Of a stretch of 64,000 bases of DNA, positions 52,800 through 61,774 are shown one piece after another (position 1 is the first letter of the stretch; the number at the start of each line of letters is the position of its first letter). Below the pieces are notes generated by a model that was not told the DNA's origin, did not search any database, and saw only the letters and a program-made list of their open reading frames with translations. The translations under genes were made by a program, and so were the position numbers. Location of the stretch: positions 1-64,000 of the forward strand of contig NZ_JANQJQ010000008.1 in assembly GCF_028281565.1 (NCBI RefSeq). Direction: 5' to 3'. The stretch comes from Seonamhaeicola sp. (GTDB lineage Bacteria; Bacteroidota; Bacteroidia; Flavobacteriales; Flavobacteriaceae).

Positions 52800-55388
52800 T
52801 TATGCCGAATTTCTACTGGCGTTGATATTACCAAATAAAGAACGGGTCACAATCTTTTCGAAGATCTTGATCTTCTCCTCGTCTTTAACTGCTTCTTTAT
52901 TAAGTTCCTGTACCCTTTTAAGGGCGTACTGCTGAATGGTCAATAGTGGTAATACAATAGATTCCCTGACCTGAATAGAGGCTTTACTCGCGGGTTCATG
53001 TTCCATCAACTCTTCGTAACCCGTTACTTTTAATAATAAACGTTCTGTTTCCAGGTATTCGTTATAAATAATAGTCCAGAATTCACCAAACTCTTCATCT
53101 TTTGCCATATACTTGGTTAAATCGAAGAACGATTTGGTTAATGACATCATACTGTTCTCCAATAAGGTCTTAAAGAATTTAGAGTTATTGTAAAGTTGCT
53201 GTACTTTATCAAATTCGCCTCTGTCTTCATACTTTTTTATGGCTGTACCAACACCATAGAATCCGGGAACATTTTGTTTTAACTGGCTCCACGATCCTAC
53301 AAAAGGAATGGCTCTAAGATCCGAGAATACTAATTTATCAGAGTTGCCTCTTTTTGAAGGCCTACTGCCAATATTGGTTTTAGCATAGTACTTTAAAGTA
53401 CTCATGTGTTCTAAATACGGGATGAACTTCTCATGACTCTTAAAGTCTTTATAGGCTTGATAACTGGTTTCGGCCAGATCATTCATGACCGCTCTGTCTT
53501 CATCAGATAAAGCATTATCGCTTTCTCCTATTCTATTAAAAATTCCGGAACTGATCAATTGTTCCAGGTTGAATTGCGATGAATTTTTTGTTCCGAAATT
53601 AGAACTGATCGTTTGCCCCTGAATAGTTAACTGTACCTCTTTGTCTTCAACTGTTGGGCCTAAAGACGCATAGAAATTATGTGTTTTTCCACCGCCACGC
53701 GCTGGTGGTCCACCTCTGCCATCAAAGAAAATAGCTGTGATATCGTATTTTCTGGACATTTCCGTTAATTGCTCTTTGGCTTTAAAAATACCCCAGTTAG
53801 CCATTAAATAACCACCGTCTTTGGTGCCGTCTGAGAAACCAAGCATAATGGTTTGCCTGTTTCCGCGTTTCTCTAAATGCGCTTTGTAGACCGGATTCGT
53901 GTACAATTGCTCCATAACGGCAGGCGCATTTTCAAGGTCGGTAATAGTTTCAAAAAGCGGAACAATATCAACCGTTAAATCGTCATCAAAAGCAACCATT
54001 TTAAGCATGGCAAACAGTTGCATCACATTTAATGCGGTTTGGTTGTTACTGATAATATATCGGTTAGCGCCTTTTTCGCCATTGAATTCCTGAATTTCTT
54101 TAATAACTTCAATAGTTCTTAAAGTGTTTGAAACCATTTCGTCTTCAAAATCTTCAAAGTCTATATGCTCATTGCTAACTTCAGAAAGTATTTTTACCTG
54201 TTCGGCCTCAGACAGATCATGATAATTTTTCGGGATCGATTTACTGCCTTTTTCAATTAAATAATCAACAACAGTAGTAAATACAGAGTGGTGTATTCTA
54301 CTGTCCTGCCTGATATCCAGGGTAGCGAAGTAGTATCCAAATAAATGCACCCGGTTTATCAAGTCGTTAATCTCACTAACATACAGGTTTTGGTGCTCAT
54401 TTACTATGACTTTTCTAATGCTTAACAGCTCTAATAAAAGCTCTCTGGCAGTAATAGTTTCTTTAGCATCCAGGTTGATACTGTATTTGTAAATAATAGT
54501 TTCTAACTTGATGATCCTGTCTTCAACGCCTCTAAAAGTGAGTTTACGTCTTAAATATTTTAGATCGGCATAGTACTTTCTTAAAATGGCCTGCTTTAAT
54601 TTTCTCGCCACTTTTAAGGTCGTGTTTGGTTTTACAAATGGATTTCCGTCCCGGTCACCACCTGGCCAGAACCCAATATTGATGATGTCGTTATGTTTTT
54701 TGCCGTCGTCAAAAATATTCTGCTGAATGTAATTGTATATGTCACTGAACGAATGATAGAACACATTCTCTAAATACCATATTAAGCTCTTTGCTTCAAA
54801 GTAAGGCGTTGGCTTTTTACGTTTAAAGAAAGGTGTTTTCCCTAACTGCCCGAACAGGTTATTTATTTCAGACAGGTTGTTTTCTTCTATAGCTTTAGTT
54901 AAGTCTGTAATAATACCTAAAACTGAACCGGGATAAAACTGTGTTGGATGTGCCGTTAATACAATACGTACCTTAAACTCTTCAAGATATTGTTTAAGCT
55001 CATCCAGTTGGTTATTAGACCTGGCAAACCCCTTTAAATACCTTAAGGTACCAACACCTTCCATATTATTTACCCTGGAGAAAGCAGCATCTTCAATAGC
55101 GTCAAATAATACAACTTGCCGTTCAATATATTGAATGAAACGGAACAACAAGTTTATCTGACTTGGCTCAGAACGCCTGGCCTGGTACTTTTTAAAGAAG
55201 GTATCCACTATAGTAGTTGGGTCATCTCCGTTTGCAAACCCTTTTACACAAGTTTCATGAAATAACGGAAGTAAAACCCCTGTTTTGGTAACACTGTCAA
55301 AAGGCAATGTCATAAATATACTGTTGTATATTTGATATTTAGACAATACGCTTTGGTTAAATCGTTTTAATTTTGGTTCTATAGACAT
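52800..55388 (-). CDS. ppc: Phosphoenolpyruvate carboxylase
   Basis: The anaplerotic enzyme makes oxaloacetate from PEP and bicarbonate. Conserved catalytic parts are visible: LTAHPTQFYPGSV (active His), GGDRDGNPFV, LGFSDGTKDGGYLMANW, and FDGRGGPPARGGGKTHNF. The length is about 862 residues, close to the family's. ATG 55388 (MSIEPKLKRFNQSVLSKYQIYNSIFMTLPFD) fits what I recall of related N-termini and starts immediately after the TATATTTG promoter, giving an almost leaderless mRNA. Confidence 0.96.
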   Translation of the reverse strand: MSIEPKLKRFNQSVLSKYQIYNSIFMTLPFDSVTKTGVLLPLFHETCVKGFANGDDPTTIVDTFFKKYQARRSEPSQINLLFRFIQYIERQVVLFDAIEDAAFSRVNNMEGVGTLRYLKGFARSNNQLDELKQYLEEFKVRIVLTAHPTQFYPGSVLGIITDLTKAIEENNLSEINNLFGQLGKTPFFKRKKPTPYFEAKSLIWYLENVFYHSFSDIYNYIQQNIFDDGKKHNDIINIGFWPGGDRDGNPFVKPNTTLKVARKLKQAILRKYYADLKYLRRKLTFRGVEDRIIKLETIIYKYSINLDAKETITARELLLELLSIRKVIVNEHQNLYVSEINDLINRVHLFGYYFATLDIRQDSRIHHSVFTTVVDYLIEKGSKSIPKNYHDLSEAEQVKILSEVSNEHIDFEDFEDEMVSNTLRTIEVIKEIQEFNGEKGANRYIISNNQTALNVMQLFAMLKMVAFDDDLTVDIVPLFETITDLENAPAVMEQLYTNPVYKAHLEKRGNRQTIMLGFSDGTKDGGYLMANWGIFKAKEQLTEMSRKYDITAIFFDGRGGPPARGGGKTHNFYASLGPTVEDKEVQLTIQGQTISSNFGTKNSSQFNLEQLISSGIFNRIGESDNALSDEDRAVMNDLAETSYQAYKDFKSHEKFIPYLEHMSTLKYYAKTNIGSRPSKRGNSDKLVFSDLRAIPFVGSWSQLKQNVPGFYGVGTAIKKYEDRGEFDKVQQLYNNSKFFKTLLENSMMSLTKSFFDLTKYMAKDEEFGEFWTIIYNEYLETERLLLKVTGYEELMEHEPASKASIQVRESIVLPLLTIQQYALKRVQELNKEAVKDEEKIKIFEKIVTRSLFGNINASRNSA

Positions 55389-55396
55389 TCTTTGCT

Positions 55397-55404
55397 CAAA
55401 TATA
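55397..55404 (-). promoter_or_regulatory. -7 promoter element of ppc
   Basis: TATATTTG on the minus strand; the start codon begins only 9 nt downstream, so the transcript leader would be a few nt at most. No clear -33 motif. Confidence 0.6.
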
Positions 55405-55436
55405 AATTGACCGTAAAAATAATAAAGGATTATCAA

Positions 55437-55681
55437 AGACCCTAGGCGGCTTGAAATTTTACGGATTTCTGTAGTTTAACAAGAAGGAATTATGAAAAAT
55501 TAAAGAAACAGTGTATATCGTTCAATTTTCATAACCGGTTTTTGCCTCTCCATGTCATTTTTTTTGTTTAAGCGAGGAGGTCGTTTCCCAATCCGCATGA
55601 TAAATATCATATTGTAGCAAAAGTTCAAAGTATACATTTACGCTTTTTTGGTTTAGCCATTTTATAAAAGCAACTTTTTAA
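55437..55681. other. Intergenic region between ppc and the 55682 gene
   Basis: No gene is visible. A+T-rich; divergent spacing between two operons. A start region for the rightward gene should be at 55600-55680, but no consensus promoter was found. Confidence 0.35.
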
Positions 55682-57490
55682 ATGAAACATTCACACTCTT
55701 TTCATATACCGGTCATGGGTATCGGGTTTACGATAGATACGCCGTTTAAAGTGGCGCAATACGGTATAGATTCAGTTATTTCTTTAGTAGATGATATTTT
55801 ATTGGAGAAGCTAAGAAAGATGTATTGTGAAAAATTTGAGATCCCTTATACCGAAATTACCAATAAAGTAACTGATTTTAGGTCTAAACGGATTACTTCT
55901 TATTTGAATCTGATGCACGATTTGGTTGATAAGAAATTTGAATTGCTTAAAAGCTTTTCAATGGATAAAGGGGAAGCTATTAAGGCCTATTTAAATATGC
56001 TCCCAAATGGAGAAACCCTGAAAGAGGAATTTACAAGGCTCACTGAAAATGGGCTTAATACCTCTGAAATTAAAAACTGGGTCTTTAAAAATTTAAAAAA
56101 GGGTAGTATTGATGTTAATATTATGACTAAGGTTGACAAGGACAATTATTCTAAAAAAGAAAAATTACCTGCAGAATATAATGATGCCCATGCTGCTTTA
56201 AGAGGTTTTGCAAAAAGTAAGTTGAATGCTTCGGTTATTCTTTCGGCAGGATTGAATCCCAGGCTGTTCGCTTATATGGCAGAGTTTGATGACTTTTATC
56301 CTGACATAAATGGCGGTTTTAATAAAAAGATTATTTTAAAAGTAAGCGATTATAGATCGGCCTTAATACAGGGAAAATTCTTGGCAAAAAAAGGATTATG
56401 GGTGTCTGAGTACAGAATTGAGTCCGGGCTTAATTGTGGAGGTCATGCCTTCGCAACAGACGGTTATCTTTTGGGGCCTGTATTGGCAGAATTTAAAGAA
56501 AAAAGAGAAACTTTAAGAGATTTAATTCATGAATTGCTAATTCAGGAATTGGAACGAACCGGACGGGTGGTTCCTAAAGAGCCGCTTAACCTAACCATTT
56601 CTGCCCAGGGAGGTGTTGGCACCCATCAGGAACATGAATTTTTAATGGATGAGTACTCTTTAGATTCTGTAGGCTGGGGGAGCCCATTTCTACTGGTTCC
56701 CGAAGCTACAACAGTAGATAAAGACACCTTAGAAAAACTGGCTAAAGCTAAGGAAGAGGATTTATATTTAAGTGATATTTCACCACTGGGAGTGCCTTTT
56801 AATAACCTTAAAAGCAATACCAAAGATGTGGAAAAGGAAAATTACATAATTAAGGGAAGACCTGGCAGTTCCTGCCCTAAAAAATTTGTGGCTCTGAATA
56901 AAGAGTTTAGCGAAAAGGGTATTTGCACAGCATCAAGGGAATATCAATATTTAAAACTGAAAGAGTTAAAATCAAAAAACCTGCCATCAGAAGTGTATCA
57001 GGTTCAGTTTAAAAAGATAACTGAAAAGTCTTGTACTTGTGTAGGCTTAGGGACTTCTGCACTGTTATCCTATGATTTAGATACCAAAGTTGAAGGGAAA
57101 GGCGTTTCTATTTGCCCCGGTCCAAATATGGCATACTATTCTAGGATTATGAGCCTGAAAAATATTACCGATCATATTTATGGAAGAGATAATATGATCT
57201 CAGGAAATGACAGGCCCAATATGTTTATCAAAGAACTAAATATTTATATCGATTTTTTGAAAAACAGAATAGACACAATAAAGCATACGTTCAACAAAAA
57301 AGAAGAAAGGTATTTACACACATTTGTAAATAATATGCAGGAGGGCATAGCATATTACAAAGGGTTATTTAACCATATGAATAACTTGTTAGAGAACACC
57401 AGAACTTCTATTTTAAAAGAATTAGAAAGGAACGAAACCGCTTTAAAACGGATTCAGGACCGTATAAACAGTTTGTCATTAGCCCAATAA
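55682..57490 (+). CDS. Conserved-looking Cys-containing protein of unknown function, upstream of nadAB
   Basis: The 602-residue cytosolic protein has no signal peptide. The middle resembles a flavin/TIM-barrel enzyme: ESGLNCGGHAFATDGYLLGPVLAEFKEKRE, then ISAQGGVGTHQEHEFLMDEYSLDSVGWGSPFLLVPEATTVD. Cys residues recur in SSCPKKF, KGICTAS, KSCTCVGLG and ISCPG-like SICPGP, suggesting an iron-sulfur cluster or zinc. The C-terminal 120 residues are a coiled coil (FLKNRIDTIKHTFNKKEERYLH through ELERNETALKRIQDRINSL). I do not recognise a named family. It could be an oxidoreductase; transcription is toward nadA. Confidence 0.6.
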   Translation: MKHSHSFHIPVMGIGFTIDTPFKVAQYGIDSVISLVDDILLEKLRKMYCEKFEIPYTEITNKVTDFRSKRITSYLNLMHDLVDKKFELLKSFSMDKGEAIKAYLNMLPNGETLKEEFTRLTENGLNTSEIKNWVFKNLKKGSIDVNIMTKVDKDNYSKKEKLPAEYNDAHAALRGFAKSKLNASVILSAGLNPRLFAYMAEFDDFYPDINGGFNKKIILKVSDYRSALIQGKFLAKKGLWVSEYRIESGLNCGGHAFATDGYLLGPVLAEFKEKRETLRDLIHELLIQELERTGRVVPKEPLNLTISAQGGVGTHQEHEFLMDEYSLDSVGWGSPFLLVPEATTVDKDTLEKLAKAKEEDLYLSDISPLGVPFNNLKSNTKDVEKENYIIKGRPGSSCPKKFVALNKEFSEKGICTASREYQYLKLKELKSKNLPSEVYQVQFKKITEKSCTCVGLGTSALLSYDLDTKVEGKGVSICPGPNMAYYSRIMSLKNITDHIYGRDNMISGNDRPNMFIKELNIYIDFLKNRIDTIKHTFNKKEERYLHTFVNNMQEGIAYYKGLFNHMNNLLENTRTSILKELERNETALKRIQDRINSLSLAQ

Positions 57491-57713
57491 TGGCAGGAGT
57501 CCAACAAATTCATGTTTTAGTTTTGCCAAATTTTTAAGTAATTACTTAACAAAAGTTTAATGAATTTATAAAAAGATTATTGGTTCTTAATTCATTTTCT
57601 TTTTTTAAGCGAAACGTAATACAATAAGGATTTTAATTAGGATATTTGTACTTTAAAACTTGGTTCACTTCAACCGGGTTTGTTTATAATTATTTTTAAG
57701 TTAGGGAGTTACA

Positions 57714-58640
57714 ATGGATTTAGTAAAAGAGATAAACCGATTAAGGGAAGAGAAGAATGCGGTTATTTTGGCGCACTACTATCAGGAAGGTGCTATACAG
57801 GATATAGCCGATTATGTAGGGGATAGTTTGGGTTTATCACAACAAGCCGCTGAAACCGATGCCGATATTATTGTATTTGCCGGCGTACATTTTATGGCAG
57901 AAACTGCTAAGATCTTAAATCCGTCAAAGACCGTAGTTTTACCGGATTTAGATGCGGGTTGCTCTTTGGCCGATTCCTGTCCACCAGATGCATTTAAGGC
58001 CTTTACAGAACAACACCCCGATCATATTGTGATCACCTATGTGAATTGTTCTGCTGAAATTAAAGCCTTAAGTGATATTGTTTGTACATCATCCAACGCT
58101 TTAAAAATTGTAAACTCGGTTCCTGAGGATACACCGATCATATTTGCCCCGGATAAGAATTTAGGACGTTATATAATCCGGGAAACAGGACGGGATATGT
58201 TACTTTGGGATGGCAGCTGCGTGGTGCACGAAGCCTTTTCCATGGATAAGCTGATTGAACTTCACAAAAAACATCCGGATTATAAAATTATTGCACATCC
58301 GGAATCTGAAACACATATTTTAGATACAGCAACTTATATTGGGTCTACTTCAGGGATGATCAATTACGTAAAAGAGCACCAGGATGAAAAATTCATTGTT
58401 GCGACTGAGGCGGGTATTTTACACAAAATGCAATTGGAAATGCCTGATACGGAATTAATTCCTGCACCTGCCGTAGAGGATAATACCTGTGCCTGCAGTG
58501 AGTGTCATTTTATGAAGATGAACACCATGCAAAAGTTATATGATTGTTTGTTAAACGAATCACCTAGTATTGATGTCCCCGAACCATTAAGATCACGTGC
58601 TTTACTGCCCATTGAGCGTATGCTGGAACTTTCTAAATAA
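57714..58640 (+). CDS. nadA: Quinolinate synthase
   Basis: The enzyme condenses iminoaspartate (from NadB) with dihydroxyacetone phosphate to make quinolinate for NAD. Conserved parts: [93 protein letters not shown] and the end [21 protein letters not shown]. Three Cys hold the 4Fe-4S cluster. 308 residues; nadB begins 3 nt downstream. Confidence 0.97.
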   Translation: MDLVKEINRLREEKNAVILAHYYQEGAIQDIADYVGDSLGLSQQAAETDADIIVFAGVHFMAETAKILNPSKTVVLPDLDAGCSLADSCPPDAFKAFTEQHPDHIVITYVNCSAEIKALSDIVCTSSNALKIVNSVPEDTPIIFAPDKNLGRYIIRETGRDMLLWDGSCVVHEAFSMDKLIELHKKHPDYKIIAHPESETHILDTATYIGSTSGMINYVKEHQDEKFIVATEAGILHKMQLEMPDTELIPAPAVEDNTCACSECHFMKMNTMQKLYDCLLNESPSIDVPEPLRSRALLPIERMLELSK

Positions 58641-58643
58641 GCC

Positions 58644-60203
58644 ATGTTAGAAGCCAATTACTTAGTTATAGGATCTGGTGTGGCGGGTTTGACGTATTCG
58701 GTTAAAATTGCCGAAAGGTTCCCTGACCGTAAGGTCATTATTGTTACTAAGGATAGGGAGGACGAGTCCAATACCAAATATGCCCAGGGCGGTATGGCGG
58801 TAGTATTGAATAAAGAAGAAGATTCGTTTAAAAAGCATATTGAGGATACCCTTGTAGCAGGTGATGGTTTGTGTAATGAGGACGTGGTAAAAATGGTGGT
58901 GAAAGAAGGCCCGCAACGGCTGAAGGAACTCATAGAATGGGGCGCCAATTTTGATGAAGATGCCGAAGGAAATCTTGATTTGGGTAAAGAAGGCGGTCAC
59001 TCGGAATATAGAATAGTTCATCACAAAGACCTTACCGGAGCAGAAGTGCAGCGCACCTTAATTAAGCGCGTGAATCAGCTACCAAATATTACCCTATTAG
59101 CACATCATTTTGCTATTGATTTGGTAACCAATCACCATATTAAAGGTGGTGATGAAGACGAATTAGTATGTTATGGTGCCTATGTACTTAATGAAAGATC
59201 AGGTGATATTTTCACGATAAAAGCAAATACTACACTATTAGCCTCAGGTGGTATTGGTTGCGTATACGGGCATACTACAAATCCGATAATTGCTACAGGC
59301 GATGGTGTTGCTATGGCTTATAGGGCAAAGGCCAGAATTAAGGATATGGAATTTGTACAATTCCATCCTACGGCATTATATCAAAGAAAAGGAGAATCGG
59401 CTTTTTTAATTTCAGAAGCCGTTAGAGGCTTTGGAGCTTACCTTAGAAACAGAAAGGGTAAACGGTTTATGCCGGATTATGATGATCGGGCAGAATTAGC
59501 GTCCAGGGACATTGTATCCCAGAGTATAGATGCAGAGATGAAAAAAGCGGGGGATAGCCATGTCTTTTTAGACTGTACGCATTTGGATATGGAAGGTTTC
59601 AAAGCGCACTTCCCAACTATTTATAATAAATGCTTATCGTTTCATATTAACGTTGAAAAAGATTGGATCCCGGTGGTGCCGGCTTCGCATTATCTATGTG
59701 GAGGTATTGCGGTAGATGAAAACGGAAAAACCACAGTTGAAAACCTTTTTGCCTGTGGGGAATGTTCAAGAACCGGTTTGCATGGGGCCAACAGGTTGGC
59801 TTCAAATTCATTATTGGAAGCTTTAGTGTATGCCCATAACATTTTTAGGTACCTCTCAGAAAATGACTATGAGAAACCTGATGTGGTTATTCCCGAATGG
59901 AATGATGAAGGGACTACCATTCCCGAAGAACATATACTTATAAGACATAGTCTTAAAAGCCTTCAGGCTTTAATGCGTAATTATGTGGGGATTGTACGTA
60001 GTAATAAACGTTTAAAACGAGCCATAAAACACCTTGATTTAATTTATACCGAAGTTGAAGACCTGTATCGAGAATCTAAAATAACGGCTTCGCTTTGCGA
60101 GTTAAGAAATATGATTAATATTGCACACCTTATTATCGGTCAGTCTTTGGAACGAAAGGAGAATAAGGGCGGTTATTTTAATAAGGATAATGTAAAAAAA
60201 TAA
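58644..60203 (+). CDS. nadB: L-aspartate oxidase
   Basis: The FAD enzyme oxidises aspartate to iminoaspartate, the substrate of NadA. It has the dinucleotide fold LVIGSGVAGLTYSVKIAE, the TKYAQGGMAVVLNKEEDS loop, EFVQFHPTALY, and the C-terminal substrate/FAD part FACGECSRTGLHGANRLASNSLLEALVYAHNI. It has the helical C-terminal domain of the succinate dehydrogenase/aspartate oxidase superfamily. Full length (519). It forms an operon with nadA. Confidence 0.97.
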   Translation: MLEANYLVIGSGVAGLTYSVKIAERFPDRKVIIVTKDREDESNTKYAQGGMAVVLNKEEDSFKKHIEDTLVAGDGLCNEDVVKMVVKEGPQRLKELIEWGANFDEDAEGNLDLGKEGGHSEYRIVHHKDLTGAEVQRTLIKRVNQLPNITLLAHHFAIDLVTNHHIKGGDEDELVCYGAYVLNERSGDIFTIKANTTLLASGGIGCVYGHTTNPIIATGDGVAMAYRAKARIKDMEFVQFHPTALYQRKGESAFLISEAVRGFGAYLRNRKGKRFMPDYDDRAELASRDIVSQSIDAEMKKAGDSHVFLDCTHLDMEGFKAHFPTIYNKCLSFHINVEKDWIPVVPASHYLCGGIAVDENGKTTVENLFACGECSRTGLHGANRLASNSLLEALVYAHNIFRYLSENDYEKPDVVIPEWNDEGTTIPEEHILIRHSLKSLQALMRNYVGIVRSNKRLKRAIKHLDLIYTEVEDLYRESKITASLCELRNMINIAHLIIGQSLERKENKGGYFNKDNVKK

Positions 60204-60220
60204 AGAGGCTCAATTGGTTT

Positions 60221-60293
60221 TGTCAACCTGAACTTGTTTCAGGTTCTCAGAAAATTGAATGGAATAGATTCTGAAACAAGTTCAGAATGACAA
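60221..60293. repeat. Intergenic inverted repeat (REP-like)
   Basis: GAACTTGTTTCAG (60230-60242) and its complement CTGAAACAAGTTC (60271-60283) form a 13-bp arm pair with TGTCA/TGACA-type outer ends. Fragments of the same motif occur at 24935, 35925 and 36007. This is the best copy in the window. Confidence 0.7.
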
Positions 60294-60311
60294 TAATAAG
60301 TATAGAAAAGT

Positions 60312-60339
60312 AAAGAGGCTCAGTACTGAGCCTCTTTTA
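60312..60339. terminator. Bidirectional terminator between nadB and the HRDC gene
   Basis: AAAGAGGCTCAGT is followed by its reverse complement ACTGAGCCTCTTT, with T on the plus side and A on the left. TAAAGAGGCTCA also occurs right after nadB (60201-60212). Confidence 0.85.
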
Positions 60340-60366
60340 GTTTCAATTAAATGGGTTTCGTATGGT

Positions 60367-60840
60367 TTACAGGGCGTTTAACAGTGATATGATATCGTCC
60401 CCATATTTTTCCACTTTCTTTTCTCCAAACCCGTGAACGTTTAATAATTCTGAGAAATCTGAGGGTTTATCTTTGGCGACCGAATAAATATCGGCATTTG
60501 ATAAAATCATATACGAAGGACGCATTTCTTTTTGAGATTTATCCTTGCGCCATTGCTTTGGACTATCAGCAATTATTAATTCTTCCTGGCTTAGGTCAGA
60601 TTCGGTTAGTTTGGGTTTTTTTGTTTCGGTTTTATGATTTTCAGGTTTAACTTCCTGATCAGGTGCTGTTTGGTCCTTTTTTAAATAATGAACTATTAGC
60701 GACCAATAATTTGTTTTTCCTTCTATTAAGGAGGTAGATGATTTTTTCATGTCAACGTGTTCTAAGAATGCATTCACTTTATTTTGGTCAGATTCCAGGT
60801 GCTCTTTTGATAATCTTATATTGAATACTTTGATCTTCAT
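60367..60840 (-). CDS. HRDC-domain protein
   Basis: The 157-residue protein has a variable N-terminal alpha/beta part (MKIKVFNIRLSKEHLESDQNKVNAFLEHVDMKKSSTS), a charged linker, and a C-terminal HRDC helical domain (QWRKDKSQKEMRPSYMILSNADIYSVAKDKPSDFSELLNVHGFGEKKVEKYGDDIISLL). HRDC domains bind DNA or RNA in RecQ helicases and RNase D; here there is no helicase. Probably an accessory nucleic-acid-binding protein. Confidence 0.9.
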   Translation of the reverse strand: MKIKVFNIRLSKEHLESDQNKVNAFLEHVDMKKSSTSLIEGKTNYWSLIVHYLKKDQTAPDQEVKPENHKTETKKPKLTESDLSQEELIIADSPKQWRKDKSQKEMRPSYMILSNADIYSVAKDKPSDFSELLNVHGFGEKKVEKYGDDIISLLNAL

Positions 60841-60884
60841 GATATTTATATTTTAGGTTATTTTAATAAGGACTGCCTAAAAAC

Positions 60885-60965
60885 GATAGAAAGATCAATT
60901 GATAAGATTCTGATCCCGATAGCTATCGGGACAGAATGACAGTCCTATTGTTTTTAGGCAGCCTT
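60885..60965. repeat. Intergenic hairpin repeat
   Basis: GATCCCGATAGCTATCGGGA (about 60911-60930) is an inverted repeat embedded in TTCTGATCC...CAGAATGACAG, related to the intergenic repeats elsewhere. It lies between the HRDC and ssb genes. Confidence 0.5.
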
Positions 60966-60970
60966 GTTAA

Positions 60971-61303
60971 TTACTTACTAAGCATTAATAATTCATTGCA
61001 AAGTACTTCGGTCACATATCGTTTTTCACCTTCTTTGGTTTCATAGCTTCTGTTGGTAAGTTTCCCTTCAATGGCGATTTCTTTGCCTTTGGTAATGTAA
61101 TTTTCAACTACGTTTACCAGGCCGCCTTTTACAATGACGTTGTGCCAGTAAGCACGTTCTACTTTGTTGCCGTCTTTGTCCTTGTAGCTGTCATCGGTGG
61201 CCAGTGAGAATTTGGCCATTTTGTTTCCGTCGGAAAAGTTAATGATTTCAGGATCTTGTCCTAATCTTCCAATCAACTGTACTTTGTTTCTAAGTGCGTT
61301 CAT
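60971..61303 (-). CDS. ssb: Single-stranded DNA-binding protein, short form
   Basis: The 110-residue single OB fold has MNALRNKVQLIGRLGQDPEIINFSDGNKMAKFSLATDDSYKDKDGNKVERAYWHNVIVKGGLVNVVENYITKGKEIAIEGKLTNRSY. The acidic C-terminal tip that recruits replication partners (usually ending in DDDIPF-like) is absent; it ends NELLMLSK. So it is probably a paralogue for repair, recombination or natural competence. It is likely a separate transcript from the HRDC gene. Confidence 0.92.
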   Translation of the reverse strand: MNALRNKVQLIGRLGQDPEIINFSDGNKMAKFSLATDDSYKDKDGNKVERAYWHNVIVKGGLVNVVENYITKGKEIAIEGKLTNRSYETKEGEKRYVTEVLCNELLMLSK

Positions 61304-61774
61304 AATTTTAAATTTTTAATGTTAAACAGTTAATACTATCGAGTTCTTTGTTACTGAAGCACGTTCAGCATAAACATCGACACTGCAAATATGAAACGCT
61401 AACCAAAAAATATTCGGTGATTACTTATTTAAAATCGTTTGTAAATGTTTGTAGTCGTTTGTAAATGATTAAAGAATTTTATTTAATGGGAATTATATAC
61501 AAGTTTACACTAAATGCTAAAGTTGAAATTCGCACTTAAAATGTGCTTTTTTTAAAATTGGTAAGTACCTTATTTCATGGGTATTTCGCTACTAAATCAG
61601 CGAAAAAGAGCATGGGCTTCCTGCCGATTAAATCAAAATAAAGCCTTACATTTCAAATAGCAATTATATTTGTTAATGTTCGCTCTATTGAGTTCAACCC
61701 TAACACACAGCCAAAACTGATATAGTGCTATACGTATAATGATAAATATACAATATTAAATTAAATCATATTGT
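61304..61774. other. Non-coding region upstream of ssb
   Basis: No gene is visible. A near-consensus minus-strand -7 element CATATTTG is at 61393-61386. TCGTTTGTAAATG occurs at 61435-61447 and 61455-61467, two direct copies 20 bp apart, resembling a regulatory operator. A TTTCGCT/AGCGAAA hairpin lies at about 61586-61607. Confidence 0.45.
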
